A DNA stretch of 57,135 nt from NCBI RefSeq assembly GCF_029263575.1, contig NZ_JAJUFV010000002.1:1-57135 (forward strand), written 5' to 3'. Origin of the DNA: Microbacterium sp. Lineage in GTDB: Bacteria; Actinomycetota; Actinomycetes; Actinomycetales; Microbacteriaceae. A program made the position numbers and the translations under genes. Under the pieces are notes generated by a model that did no database searches, was not told the DNA's origin, and worked only from the letters and a program-made list of their open reading frames with translations. This document shows, in pieces, positions 28,197 to 38,524 of this stretch. The first letter of the stretch is position 1. Each line of letters starts with the position of its first letter.

Positions 28197-31100
28197 GGCT
28201 GGCTACCCCCTCGTTAGCGAACATGGCGCTGAGCTCGTCGTCTCGTAGCTCGGCGAGAACTTCGCCGAGCAGGTCATCGCGCGGGCTCTCGGTTGCCGGC
28301 TCTTCCTGCCCGGTCGACGAAGCGATGAAGTCAGCGAGGTCGACGACCGTGGAATACGAGAAGAGATCAGCGATGTCGACGACGCCCGGATAGCGTTCGC
28401 CAAGCACACCCAGCAACTGCGTGGTCACCAGGGAGTTGCCGCCGAGCTCCTGGAAAGATGCGAAGGCATCGATCTTCGACAGGCCGAGAACCGCCCCATA
28501 GCACGAGCCCACCGCGACCTGCACCGGGGTGGGATCTGCGATCCCGGTCAGTTGCACGCTCGTGATCTCATCACCGGAGGGGATGTTCTCCGGCTTCGCG
28601 GCGATCTGCGCGGCGACCTCGGCAGGGATCTCAAAGGGCAAGCCCGCCGCCTCGTCTGCCAGCACACGTGTGTCGAACGTCGAGGGCACGATGTCGTCGG
28701 CGGGCTCTGCGAGCACGCCCAGCAGCCACTGAAAGCCGTCGTCCAGCGAGATCGAGCGCACAGGCGCCTGATCGTCGACGCCATGCTCCACGGCCATGCC
28801 CGCGCCCGACCATGCTGGCCAACGAACGGATGCCGCGTGCACACCGCGCGAGCGCAGATCTGCAGCGAGGCCGTCCATATAGGCGTTCGCGGCGCAGTAG
28901 TCGCCCTGTCCCGGCCCACCGAGCAGTGAGGTGATCGACGAGAAGAACACGATTCGCCCCTGATCCGGCACCGTCAACAGCTGGGTGGCAGCGTGAGCAC
29001 CCGAGACCTTGGGCGCCAGAACCGCGGCAAACTCCGCTTCCTCCTTGCGGGCGAGGAACCCAGCACCGGCGATGCCAGCAGCGTGCAGCACGATATCGAT
29101 CGCGATCTGTTCGGTTCGCAGCCACTCGGTGAATGCGTGCACGTCATCTTCCCTGGCGAGGTCAACGCCGAACCACCGCGCTCCAGGGATTGCGTCGATG
29201 CGCGCACGTGTCGCCTCATCAGGGGTTCGCCGTGACAACAACAACAACCGTGCCGCACCGGCAGCGGCGAAGCGTTCGGCGAGAGCGAGGCCCAGACCGC
29301 CCGTTCCCCCGGTGATGACGATCGTGGCGCCTGTGACCGTGTGGTCTTCGACCGTGCGACCTGCGGCGAAGTCTGCGCGGCGGATGAGCACGCGCGATCC
29401 GACGACCGTTCGCGGCGTGGCACGATGAACGTCCACGATCTCGCGGACGAGCACGGCGTTATCGGCGTCGCGCCCGGCAGAGACGACATCGACCAGCAGG
29501 TTCTCATGCTCCTGTCCGACCACGATTCCTAGCGCCGCCGCAGCCGCCGCGGCCGGAGCAACACGGTCATCCGCCGAGAAAGACCAGGCGTCGCGAACCG
29601 CGATCTTCAGCCCCTCGGACGGTCGCACTCGACTGTCGACAAGGTGGCGCACGAATGAGAACAGCTGCCGAGCATCGGTTGCTTGCTGGCCATCGCCACC
29701 GTCAAACGCCCAGACGATGCCCTCCGCCCCTGCGGCTACACGATCCGTCACCGCAGTAAAGCTCGTCGCATCCGCTTCGATATCTCCCGTCAGTCGCACG
29801 ACCTCGACGGCGCGGCCGACTGCCTCGAAGGTCTGCTCCCACTGGCGGCCCGCCGGGGAATCACAGATGACGAGAACCCACGACCCCTCGGATACGGCTA
29901 CCTGCTCTGCATCCGGCACCTCGCGCCATGAGAACTCCAGGCTTCGCGGCGCACTGTCGAGTTGGAACCGGCTCCAGTCGACCCGCTTGACCGAGTAGTC
30001 GCGCACCTGTGCGAACACGTTTCCCTCGGCATCGACGAGATCGACGTCGTAGGTGATGACCTCATCACCATCGGCCCCGCGGCGCTTGGTGATGACGGAG
30101 TGGAACTCGTCAGGCATCGGCCCGTGCAGCACGAGCTCTTTATAGACATACGGCAGATAGGTGTGCTCGCCCATCTGCGATACGAGGTTGACGGCGTGAT
30201 CTAGCATGGCCGGGTGAAGCGCGATCTCGCTCTCGCGTGACACACCATCACGCAGGCGGATGCGCGCTGTCGACTCGGTCTCACCGATCCAGGCTGCGCG
30301 AACGCAGTCCCACCGCGGCCCGAATTGAAAGACGTCGGTCTCGGGTTCGGCGTCATAGGGATCATGCACCTCGGCGGCGGCCGCTGCGATCGCGATGAGA
30401 TCGAGCTCACGCCGCTGCACTGTCGAGTCTGACGCGCCGATACGACCCTCCACAAGCGGCACCGATTCGCCGTCTCGCGCGCCGGCGATACGGAACGCAT
30501 ATTCATTCCCATCGCGGGTGAGCGTCGTCGTCACGACGGCCGACTCATCTTCGTCGAGGGAAAGCGGGGTGAGGAAGAACACCTGCGAGAGGCGCATGTG
30601 CTCGGCACCCGTGACGTGTGCATAGGCCGCTCTGGCCATCTCCAGGTAGGTCGTGCCGGGAATGACCGCTGTGCGGTTGATGCGGTGGTCATCGAGCACC
30701 CAGTGCGTTCGCGGTGACATCGTGCTGGTGAAGACGATCTCGTCGGCCTCTGATGAAACGATCGTGCCGAGAATGGGGTGGCTGAAGGAGGTGGCGGGGC
30801 CCTGCAGTTGCACCCGCGACGTCAGAATCGGTGCCCAGTGCCGGTCGGGGGCATAAGGATAGGTCGGCAGCGGCACACGCCGACGGCTTTCGCGCGGATA
30901 GAACTCGGCGAAGTCGACCTGCGCTCCGGCGACATAGCATTGTCCGAGCCGCTCGAGGTGGCGAACATCGCCGTCACGCAGATAGTCGCCCAGTGCCGTC
31001 GCGGCATCCGCCGTGATGCTCCGGCGCTCTTCTGCCGTCAGCTCACCCGGTTCGCGATCGCGCTTTTTCGCACTCACCAGCGCATGCGAGCCGGCAAACA

Positions 31101-32793
31101 CAGCTCGAGCAGGCCGCGAGGCGATGCCATCGCTGTACACCTCGCGCAGGCGGTCGCGGATCTCTTCGACCGAACGGGCGACGATGAGCAGACGATGCTC
31201 GTAGTGCCCGCGCCCGAGGTTCACGGTCGCACAGATGTCGTTGAGGCTGAACGGGGTGTTTTCGAGTGTCCGCGCGAAACGATCGACAAGTTGGCGAAGC
31301 GCAGTCGGCGTCTTCGCGCTGAGGGTGAACAGCGATGCGCTGTGCGCGGGCTCAGAAGGACGATACGCCGGCGCTTCTTCCAGCACCATGTGAGCGTTGG
31401 TGCGGATGAAGCCGAATGAGCTCACCCCGGCACGGCGGACCCCATCGACGGGCTCCCATTCCGACAGCCGGTCGTTGACGTACAGCGGACTTCCCGTGAA
31501 GTCGATGTAGGGGTTCGGCGATGCGAAATTGGCCGACGGCGCCAGCTGGCCTGCTTCGAGCATCTTGACGACCTTCGTCACGGCCGCGACGCCGGATGCC
31601 GCGACCATGTGCCCCATTGACGTCTTGAGCGAGCCGATTCCGCAGAACTGACGCGCCTGAGTGTGGCGGCGGAAGGCGTTCGTCAGGCCCTTCGCCTCGA
31701 TGGGGTCACCGAGCACGGTACCGGTACCGTGCGCTTCGATATAGCTGATCGTCTCGGGATCCACGCTGGCGCGGGACCAGGCATCGAGGATCACACGTTC
31801 CTGCATGAGAGCGTTCGGCGCCGTGATGCTGTTCGAAGTGCCGTCGTTGTTGATGGCCGTGCCTTTGATGACGGCTCGGATGTGGTCTCCGTCGGCTAGT
31901 GCACGCGCCAGTGGCTTGAGCACGACGATGCCCGCTCCCTCGCCCCAGAGCGTGCCATCCGCGCGCGCATCGAAGGTACGAACAGTACTGGCACTGGATA
32001 CGACGTTGTCCATGGAAGCGCCGTTGATGTGCTCGGGGCGAACCTCGCCGCCCGACGACAGGTTGATGCCACCCGCGAGGGCGACATCGCACTCCCCCAG
32101 AGTCAGGGACTGGATCGCCTGATGAATGCACACCGCGCCCGCAGAACAGGCTGTATCGGTCATCATGGACGGACCGGTGAAGTCGAACAGGTATGAGATG
32201 CGACTTGCGACCATGCCTTCCCATGAGCCAGACAACTGCATGGGGCTGCGTTCAGAGAACATCTTGTAGTAGGAGTAGTTCGTCTGGTCTCGCCCGACGA
32301 AAACTCCTGTTCTGCTCCCGCGCATAGCCTCGCCGCCGTATCCGGCGTTCTCCATCGCCTCGTAGGCGATCTCGAGAGCGACCCGCTGATGCGGGTCCAT
32401 GTAGTCCGCCTCCAGCGGCGGGATCGAGAAGAACCCAGCGTCGAAAGTGTCGATGCGGTCCATGTACCCACTCAGGTCATAGATCCGATCGAGATCGGCC
32501 TCAGCCACGGGCGCACCAAGCAGAAGCTCGGCATGTGCGGGATTTCGAAGGATCTCGCGCTGGTCGTCTTTACGCAGCTGAGGGAAGTCACGCAAACAGT
32601 TCGCCCCCTCGACGAGGCTGTCCCAGTACTGCTCTTCGTCGCCTGCGGATGCGAAGCGTCCCGCCAGCCCGATGATCGCGATATCTTCCCGAACCGCCGC
32701 ATCCGATATCTCCCGGAGGAGCTTTTTGGTCTGCGCGCGATCGATATTCTTCGCGACGTGCTGGGCAAGGATGAATTCTCGGACGTTTTGCAT
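28189..32793 (-). CDS. AT-less PKS module KS-DH-KR-ACP (second reducing module)
   Basis: 1534 aa. N-terminal helix (~1-32) suited to docking. KS ~36-475 with Cys216, His355 and His395; two variations are visible, SMGH where NIGH is usual and GFIRTNAH where GxxGTNAH is usual. No AT follows. DH (~670-940): His703 and HPAMLD (Asp865) are present, but HxxxGxxxxP has Arg instead of Gly. KR (~1155-1340) has GGTGGLG, the Ser1285/1286 region and Tyr1299, so it looks active. ACP serine 1454 (ELGGNSL). The C-terminal tail carries an acidic helix (DDLLGEVLAELRDDE), probably a docking signal. It starts 12 bases after the upstream stop with only a weak ribosome site. If both reductive domains work, it adds a second double bond. 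Confidence 0.95.
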   Translation of the reverse strand: MQNVREFILAQHVAKNIDRAQTKKLLREISDAAVREDIAIIGLAGRFASAGDEEQYWDSLVEGANCLRDFPQLRKDDQREILRNPAHAELLLGAPVAEADLDRIYDLSGYMDRIDTFDAGFFSIPPLEADYMDPHQRVALEIAYEAMENAGYGGEAMRGSRTGVFVGRDQTNYSYYKMFSERSPMQLSGSWEGMVASRISYLFDFTGPSMMTDTACSAGAVCIHQAIQSLTLGECDVALAGGINLSSGGEVRPEHINGASMDNVVSSASTVRTFDARADGTLWGEGAGIVVLKPLARALADGDHIRAVIKGTAINNDGTSNSITAPNALMQERVILDAWSRASVDPETISYIEAHGTGTVLGDPIEAKGLTNAFRRHTQARQFCGIGSLKTSMGHMVAASGVAAVTKVVKMLEAGQLAPSANFASPNPYIDFTGSPLYVNDRLSEWEPVDGVRRAGVSSFGFIRTNAHMVLEEAPAYRPSEPAHSASLFTLSAKTPTALRQLVDRFARTLENTPFSLNDICATVNLGRGHYEHRLLIVARSVEEIRDRLREVYSDGIASRPARAVFAGSHALVSAKKRDREPGELTAEERRSITADAATALGDYLRDGDVRHLERLGQCYVAGAQVDFAEFYPRESRRRVPLPTYPYAPDRHWAPILTSRVQLQGPATSFSHPILGTIVSSEADEIVFTSTMSPRTHWVLDDHRINRTAVIPGTTYLEMARAAYAHVTGAEHMRLSQVFFLTPLSLDEDESAVVTTTLTRDGNEYAFRIAGARDGESVPLVEGRIGASDSTVQRRELDLIAIAAAAAEVHDPYDAEPETDVFQFGPRWDCVRAAWIGETESTARIRLRDGVSRESEIALHPAMLDHAVNLVSQMGEHTYLPYVYKELVLHGPMPDEFHSVITKRRGADGDEVITYDVDLVDAEGNVFAQVRDYSVKRVDWSRFQLDSAPRSLEFSWREVPDAEQVAVSEGSWVLVICDSPAGRQWEQTFEAVGRAVEVVRLTGDIEADATSFTAVTDRVAAGAEGIVWAFDGGDGQQATDARQLFSFVRHLVDSRVRPSEGLKIAVRDAWSFSADDRVAPAAAAAAALGIVVGQEHENLLVDVVSAGRDADNAVLVREIVDVHRATPRTVVGSRVLIRRADFAAGRTVEDHTVTGATIVITGGTGGLGLALAERFAAAGAARLLLLSRRTPDEATRARIDAIPGARWFGVDLAREDDVHAFTEWLRTEQIAIDIVLHAAGIAGAGFLARKEEAEFAAVLAPKVSGAHAATQLLTVPDQGRIVFFSSITSLLGGPGQGDYCAANAYMDGLAADLRSRGVHAASVRWPAWSGAGMAVEHGVDDQAPVRSISLDDGFQWLLGVLAEPADDIVPSTFDTRVLADEAAGLPFEIPAEVAAQIAAKPENIPSGDEITSVQLTGIADPTPVQVAVGSCYGAVLGLSKIDAFASFQELGGNSLVTTQLLGVLGERYPGVVDIADLFSYSTVVDLADFIASSTGQEEPATESPRDDLLGEVLAELRDDELSAMFANEGVASHE

Positions 32794-32805
32794 GGCATTC
32801 GCTTT

Positions 32806-35800
32806 CTAGATGAGCCCGGGCGATTCCTCGATGCTCAACTCGCCGCGTTCGATGCGGTCGAGCAGAGCGTCGAGATCGTCTTGATCGTCTGCGGAAGGTG
32901 TTGCGGAGCCAGCGGTGCGCTCTCGCAGCACCTCGGCCTGCGCGGACACCGTCGTGTAGCGGAAAAGATCAGTGATGTCGAGCGCTCCGGGGAAGCGCTC
33001 GTCAAAGATGCGCATCATCTGCGAGCTGATGAGCGAATTGCCCCCGAGCTGCTCGAAGTCCTCATGAGCGTCGAGTTCGTCGACGCCGAGACATTCTGCC
33101 CAGATAGCAGCGACCGCGCGGTCGATGTCATCAACATGCGCCAAGCCCAGGAGGCGAACATCTTCGCTTCGCGGCTGTGTGGCCGTCGACGATGTCGAGG
33201 TGCGCACCGACTGCAACGTGCCCGGCATGATCACCGCGGGCGCATCGCGCCAGTTGATGAGCCGCCGCAGCAGATCGATGCCGACGTCTGGGTCGAGTGG
33301 CACGAAACGATCCTGCTCGTCGACGGCACCGAGTCGGTGCGCCATACCGACCTCGCGCCAGGCCGGCCACTGCACGCTCACAGCAGGCATTCCATGACGT
33401 GCGCGATGGCGCGCGAGAGCGTCGAGAGACCTGTTCGCAGCCGTATAGTCGGACTGCCCGATATCAGCGGTCAGCGCTGCGATGCTGGAGAAGAGCACGA
33501 AGAAGTCAAGTTCGTCCTCAGCGGTCGCCGCGTGCAGATTCAACCCGCCGATCGCCTTGGGCGCGAAAACCGATTCAAACTGGGCTCTGGTCTTCGTGTG
33601 CAAATAGCCTGCACCGGGTCGACCCGCCACGTGCACGACCCCCGTGATACTGCCGTACCGCTCACGGACCTCAGCGACGACCTCGCGAGTGCGAGCCTCA
33701 TCGGCGATATCGAAGCGTTCGACAACGATGCCGCTCGCCTCCAACAGCTCATCAGAACGAGGGGTATCAGTCACGGAGGAGCCGAACACGACGACCGAGT
33801 CGTAGCCATCTGCCTTGAACGCGAGCGCCGCTTCGCGTCCAAGAGCGCCGGTTCCGCCCGACACGATTACCGCTCCCTCGCCGTGGCTCTCACGCTCAAT
33901 CAGGGGAATGGGTGCTGGGCGCAGATCGGTGACGTGGGCGATGCCGCCGCGATATGCCACAGCACGCGGACGTTTTGGACTGAGCATCTCGTCTACCAGC
34001 AGAACCGCTTCGCTCGCAGAGTCAATGTCGATGAGGCGGATCCCCAGCTCACGGAACTCGGTGGCGGCAACGTCGAAGAGACCGCCGACGGCGGCGTGGC
34101 CGGGGCTCGCGTCGTCGGCAGCGGGGTCAATCTCATACGCACCGCGTGTGATGATCGCAAGCCCATGTTCAAAGCCGACGCGGCGCGTGGCGATGAGATC
34201 GAGCACGTCGAGACCGGCTGTGATGGCACCGCGCGAAGCATCCGCAACAGCGCGCTCATCGGCGAGGGGAACGAAGTAGCCGAGCGCGAACTGCGCATCG
34301 GTGGCGACGTCTTCGGCGTCCACAGGATCCAGCACCCGGGTGACAGCCATTCCGCGCCGCTCAAGTTCGGCGACGAGCGCGTCACTGGTGGCGCTGACCC
34401 TGCCGATAACAAGCGCACGACCACCAGGTGTCGCTGTGCTGACCTCGGCCGCGTCAATTCGCTTCGCCACCGTGAGGTGGCCGTAACCGTCGTCGCGCTG
34501 GTCGCGAACCGCTGTGATGCAGTAACGCTCGGCGGTCAGCACGATCGCTCCGGCTGCGTCCGTGACGATGACGTCGAAGACGTGCATCCGCTTCTCGACC
34601 GACTCCGGACGGTGGATGAAATGTGCAAACGCTCGCGCAGGAAGCCTGCCGTACACCTGCAACTCACCGTATGAGAACGGCAGGTAGAGGGCTGCGTCTT
34701 CTGTCAGGTTGTTCGTCGCGTTCACGAGCAGATCCAACAGTGCCGGATGAAGCAGATGCTCATCGATCTCATGCGCGTTCTGCGGCGGCAGAGCAAAATC
34801 GAAAAGATACTCGGTCGCCGTCGCATTCGTCCTGCCCGAACGCGGGCCGTCAGTCCAGCGTGAGCCCAAGACGAGCCCGCGATCCACGTCATGATCATCG
34901 TCGAGATCTACCTCGACCGAGAGTCGATCCCTGATCGCTGCGAGATCCAGTGCCTCCGGAGTCTCGGCGTGCGAGGTGACCTCGAGCTCTGCGCGCACGT
35001 GCGTCGTCCATTCGCCGGTGTCGCCGCGCGAGACGATGCGCACGTCGTATTCATGCTCATGCGCATCGACCTCGCGCTCGTCGAGATGAATGTGCAGCTC
35101 GCGCGGCTCAGCGTCTTCGACCGTCACGGGTTCTTCGAACACCATCCGTCGGATCCGCACGGGCACCGCTTTCGCGCTCAGCGCGCTGGCCGCTGACAGC
35201 ACGAGGTCGATGAGCCCCGTGCCAGGAAGCACGCTCACACCCTGAACACGGTGGTCTGACAGCAGCCAGTGCTCGCGTGCATCCAATCGATGCACTGCGA
35301 CGGCGCGCCCCGCAGAGACCAGGATGCTGTTGTTCACGATGCTTGCCATAGCCGATGTCGTAGCTGCTCTCGGAACCCAGCAGTGGATGTCTTCGAAGGG
35401 GTAGGTGGGCAAGGCGATGCGGCGGCGCGATACGGCATGTGCGCGCCTGAAATCGACGTCGCCGCCGCGAGCATAGGCCTCGGCCAATGCTGTGGCCGTT
35501 TCGCGATCTGCCGCCTCACTGTGTTGGGCAGCGTGCGAATCGGCGCGCCGCGTGAGGGCCTCATGCTCAGCCTCGGTGAGATCGCCGTCACGGGCCCCCC
35601 GCTGCGTGCGCAGGACGACACGGAAGCTTCCCCGACTGACGGCGGGGTGAGCGTAGCCGTTCGAGAGGCAGCGCAGGGCATCGAGTAGCTCATCGTGATC
35701 GTCAAACACGATCCCCGCCCGCACGGAATGATGCGTGCGCCCCACGCCCGCGGTGTAGACCATGTCGTCGGCATCGATCGTGGCCGACTCGAGGAAGGCG

Positions 35801-37272
35801 ACATACCGCTGCGCGAGCCGACCGAGCGCCAGATCATCCTGGGCGCTGAGCGGCAGCACGCGCGAGACGCCCTGACGACTCGCACCAGGAGTAACGGCGT
35901 CGGCGCTGCGCACGATGAGATGGCAGTTGGTGCCGCTGAGACCGAAGCTGCTGATGCCGGCGTGCAGGTGACGCTCATCGTCCCACGCAGTTGCCCTGTC
36001 ATTGACATACAGCGGTGATCCCACGAAGTCGATCTGCGGATTCGGCTCGCGGAAGTTCAGGCTCGCCGGCAGCTCACGGTGCTGCATCGAGAGCACGACC
36101 TTCGCCAAGCCCGCCAGGCCCGCCGCGTTGTCCATGTGTCCGACGTTCGTCTTCACCGTTCCGACCGCGCAGAACTGCTGACGACTACTCCGCGCGCCGA
36201 ACGCGCGTGTGATTCCAGAGATCTCGATAGGGTCCCCGAGGCGTGTCGCCGTACCGTGCGCCTCGACATAGCTGATGCGTTCGGCGGGTGTTTCGGCATC
36301 CGCCAGCGCCGCCTGAATGAGCTCGGCTTGTGCCGCAGCATCCGGCGCCGTGATTCCGTTCGACGTGCCGTCTTGATTGACAGCGCCGCCCAGGACGACA
36401 GCGCGCACGGTGTCACCGTCGCGCTCAGCGTGGTCGAGACGTTTTAGCACGAAGGCGAATGCGCCTTCTGCTCCTGTGGTGCCATCACTGCGCCGATCAA
36501 ACGTGCGGGTACGGTGATCGGCGGCCTCCGTGGCTGCGATATCGACCACGCCGACGCCCTCGTGCTGCGCGATGACCGGCACCAGATCGCATTTGACTCC
36601 GCCCACGACCGCCATCGTGCACTCGCCTGACTGCAGCGCGCGCATGGCCGTATAGATCGCGACGAGCCCGGAAGAGCACGCGGTGTCGATCAACATCGCC
36701 GGCCCAGAGAAATCGAGCAGATAGGAGAGCCGACTCGCGATGATCGAGCGGACGTTGCCCGCAACGGCTGCCTCAGGCGGGCGCGGCTGCGATGCCTGCA
36801 CGATCGAGCGGTAGTCGTGGCCGAAGTCCGACGACATTCCCACATAGACGCCGATACGCTGACCGCGGACGTCTTGACCGAGGTGTCCGGCATCCTCCAA
36901 GGCCTCCCACGCCGTCTGCAGGAAGATGCGCTGATTCGGATCGAGCATTCGCGCCTCCTGACGCGACATACCGAAGAAGCGGTGATCGAAATCCGCAACA
37001 GAGGGCAGGCGCGCGCCGCCGATGAGATCCGCATTGCTCAAGCTCGCTGTGCCGCGCGCGGCGAGGAAGTCCTCAACATCATCACGGCGTTGCCCGGCGA
37101 TGCGGGTGAAATCCTGCTCACCGTCGCGCAGCAGCTGCCAGAACTGCGCCAGGTCGCGTGAGCGCCCCGCGCGCCCAGCCATGCCGACAATCGCGATCGG
37201 CTGCCGTGCATTCCCCGTATCCGGGCGGCCTTTCGCCAGAGCGACGTCTGTGAGATCCAGTATGCGGCTCAT
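32806..37272 (-). CDS. AT-less PKS module KS-DH-KR-ACP (first reducing module)
   Basis: 1488 aa. KS ~24-455 with Cys199, His339 (motif HGTAT rather than HGTGT) and His379; the N-terminal glycine-rich motif is also unusual (GMAGRAGRSRD). No AT domain. The DH (~650-920) has the full HxxxGxxxxP (His674 to Pro683) and HPALLD (His842, Asp847). The KR (~1130-1340) has GGTGALG, Ser1262/1263 and Tyr1276. ACP serine 1413 (QLGGNSL). The acidic C-terminal helix (DDLDALLDRIERGELS) probably pairs with the N-terminal helix of the next protein. It starts ten bases after the stand-alone AT gene, its likely malonyl supplier. It should extend the glycine-bearing chain and leave an enoyl unit. Confidence 0.95.
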   Translation of the reverse strand: MSRILDLTDVALAKGRPDTGNARQPIAIVGMAGRAGRSRDLAQFWQLLRDGEQDFTRIAGQRRDDVEDFLAARGTASLSNADLIGGARLPSVADFDHRFFGMSRQEARMLDPNQRIFLQTAWEALEDAGHLGQDVRGQRIGVYVGMSSDFGHDYRSIVQASQPRPPEAAVAGNVRSIIASRLSYLLDFSGPAMLIDTACSSGLVAIYTAMRALQSGECTMAVVGGVKCDLVPVIAQHEGVGVVDIAATEAADHRTRTFDRRSDGTTGAEGAFAFVLKRLDHAERDGDTVRAVVLGGAVNQDGTSNGITAPDAAAQAELIQAALADAETPAERISYVEAHGTATRLGDPIEISGITRAFGARSSRQQFCAVGTVKTNVGHMDNAAGLAGLAKVVLSMQHRELPASLNFREPNPQIDFVGSPLYVNDRATAWDDERHLHAGISSFGLSGTNCHLIVRSADAVTPGASRQGVSRVLPLSAQDDLALGRLAQRYVAFLESATIDADDMVYTAGVGRTHHSVRAGIVFDDHDELLDALRCLSNGYAHPAVSRGSFRVVLRTQRGARDGDLTEAEHEALTRRADSHAAQHSEAADRETATALAEAYARGGDVDFRRAHAVSRRRIALPTYPFEDIHCWVPRAATTSAMASIVNNSILVSAGRAVAVHRLDAREHWLLSDHRVQGVSVLPGTGLIDLVLSAASALSAKAVPVRIRRMVFEEPVTVEDAEPRELHIHLDEREVDAHEHEYDVRIVSRGDTGEWTTHVRAELEVTSHAETPEALDLAAIRDRLSVEVDLDDDHDVDRGLVLGSRWTDGPRSGRTNATATEYLFDFALPPQNAHEIDEHLLHPALLDLLVNATNNLTEDAALYLPFSYGELQVYGRLPARAFAHFIHRPESVEKRMHVFDVIVTDAAGAIVLTAERYCITAVRDQRDDGYGHLTVAKRIDAAEVSTATPGGRALVIGRVSATSDALVAELERRGMAVTRVLDPVDAEDVATDAQFALGYFVPLADERAVADASRGAITAGLDVLDLIATRRVGFEHGLAIITRGAYEIDPAADDASPGHAAVGGLFDVAATEFRELGIRLIDIDSASEAVLLVDEMLSPKRPRAVAYRGGIAHVTDLRPAPIPLIERESHGEGAVIVSGGTGALGREAALAFKADGYDSVVVFGSSVTDTPRSDELLEASGIVVERFDIADEARTREVVAEVRERYGSITGVVHVAGRPGAGYLHTKTRAQFESVFAPKAIGGLNLHAATAEDELDFFVLFSSIAALTADIGQSDYTAANRSLDALARHRARHGMPAVSVQWPAWREVGMAHRLGAVDEQDRFVPLDPDVGIDLLRRLINWRDAPAVIMPGTLQSVRTSTSSTATQPRSEDVRLLGLAHVDDIDRAVAAIWAECLGVDELDAHEDFEQLGGNSLISSQMMRIFDERFPGALDITDLFRYTTVSAQAEVLRERTAGSATPSADDQDDLDALLDRIERGELSIEESPGLI

Positions 37273-37282
37273 CGTTCGTTCG

Positions 37283-38524
37283 TCATCCCACCAGCTCGCG
37301 TGCTGCGCCCGAACGACGCAGAATCTCGTCCAGGCGTTCGTTCCGTTCGGATGCCGGCACCTGCTTGACGGTCATGATGTCGGAGAGCAGACGCAGGGCC
37401 TCGCGCATTTCAGCCTCGCTACGCACCGGCGCAACCCCGTGCTCATCAACACCCTGATTGAGGGCAACGAGCCGCTGGTAGGGCTCAACGACACCGCGGG
37501 TGAACTCAGCGTCATCGAAGTTTCTGTTTCGGGTTGACGCCACAGCTCCCAGGCAGAGCCCGATGATCCCGGGCGTGCGGCGCGCGATCTCACGCGCGTC
37601 GAAAGCAGCATCGACGGCGGCCTCGTCGTCGTAGAGATTGGCCGTCGACGAACCAGAGACGATGTCGGTGATCATCCGGGTAAGCACGGGCTTCGGTCCG
37701 ATTTCAACCCACACGCTGACGTCGGCGCGCGCGATAGAGCGCACGGCCTTCTCCCACAGCACGGGCGCCGTGAGCTGGCGTGCGAGTGCATCGCGGATCT
37801 GATCCGCAGTCTCGACGCGGTCGCCCGTGACTGTGCTCCAGACGTCCAGGCGCGGGCCGCGCAGTTCGATCTCGGCGACGACGGCCGCATACTGCTCTCG
37901 TGCGCTCTCCATGAACGAGCTGTGGAATCCGCCGGCGACGTTCAGCGGTACGCATCGTCCGTTCATACCCTCGACGACGTTCGCCAGCTCCGCGAGGCCC
38001 GATGGTGCGCCAGAGACGACGGTCTGCCGAGCGGTGTTAAAGTTCGATACCTCAACGCTGTGCCCGGCCTCGCGCAGGCGCTGCACCGTATCGGTCACCT
38101 GATCCGGAGTGAGATCGAGCACGGCCGACATTCCGGACGGTGTCTCGGCAGCCGCGGCGGCCATGGCCTCTCCCCTGGCTTTCACCAACCGCACCGCATC
38201 CACAAACGAAAGCGCGTCTGCAGCGACGAGGGCCGTGATCTCTCCGAGGCTGTGTCCGATCACGACCAGGCCGTCGTTACCGCGACGTTCGGTGAGCACC
38301 TCGAACATCGCGTACTCGAGTACGAGCAGCGCCACCTGAGCCCGGTCAGTTCGGGTCAGCTCATCGGCCGCGCCTTCGAAGGTCAACTCTTCCAACGAGT
38401 ATCCGAGCACCTCCGAGGCCTGCAGATAACGCTGCCTGACGCTCTCATGCTCGTCGTACCAGTGTTTGCCCATCCCGATGAACTGGGCGCCCTGACCGGT
38501 GAAGGCGATCGCGATCTGGCTCAT
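37283..38524 (-). CDS. Stand-alone (trans-acting) acyltransferase
   Basis: 413-aa FabD-like acyltransferase, the kind that loads malonyl units on AT-less modules. Nucleophile motif GHSLGE (Ser92) and GGFHS (His201) are present. Residues beyond ~310 form a C-terminal extension (TRNRNFDDAEFTRGVVEPYQRL, then EMREALRLL) that recurs in FabD-like enzymes of secondary metabolism such as the trans-ATs of kirromycin- and zwittermicin-type systems. It overlaps the upstream synthetase stop (ATGA) and precedes three AT-less KS modules, which it should serve. Malonyl-CoA is the likeliest substrate; transfer of the hydroxymalonyl unit from the free ACP cannot be ruled out. Confidence 0.92.
   Translation of the reverse strand: MSQIAIAFTGQGAQFIGMGKHWYDEHESVRQRYLQASEVLGYSLEELTFEGAADELTRTDRAQVALLVLEYAMFEVLTERRGNDGLVVIGHSLGEITALVAADALSFVDAVRLVKARGEAMAAAAAETPSGMSAVLDLTPDQVTDTVQRLREAGHSVEVSNFNTARQTVVSGAPSGLAELANVVEGMNGRCVPLNVAGGFHSSFMESAREQYAAVVAEIELRGPRLDVWSTVTGDRVETADQIRDALARQLTAPVLWEKAVRSIARADVSVWVEIGPKPVLTRMITDIVSGSSTANLYDDEAAVDAAFDAREIARRTPGIIGLCLGAVASTRNRNFDDAEFTRGVVEPYQRLVALNQGVDEHGVAPVRSEAEMREALRLLSDIMTVKQVPASERNERLDEILRRSGAARELVG

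Noticed and set aside
32389..34674. 761-aa open frame on the + strand
   Set aside because: It is fully antisense to two PKS genes with intact KS, KR and ACP motifs; the translation is Arg/Asp/His-rich with no domain, typical of a high-GC shadow frame.
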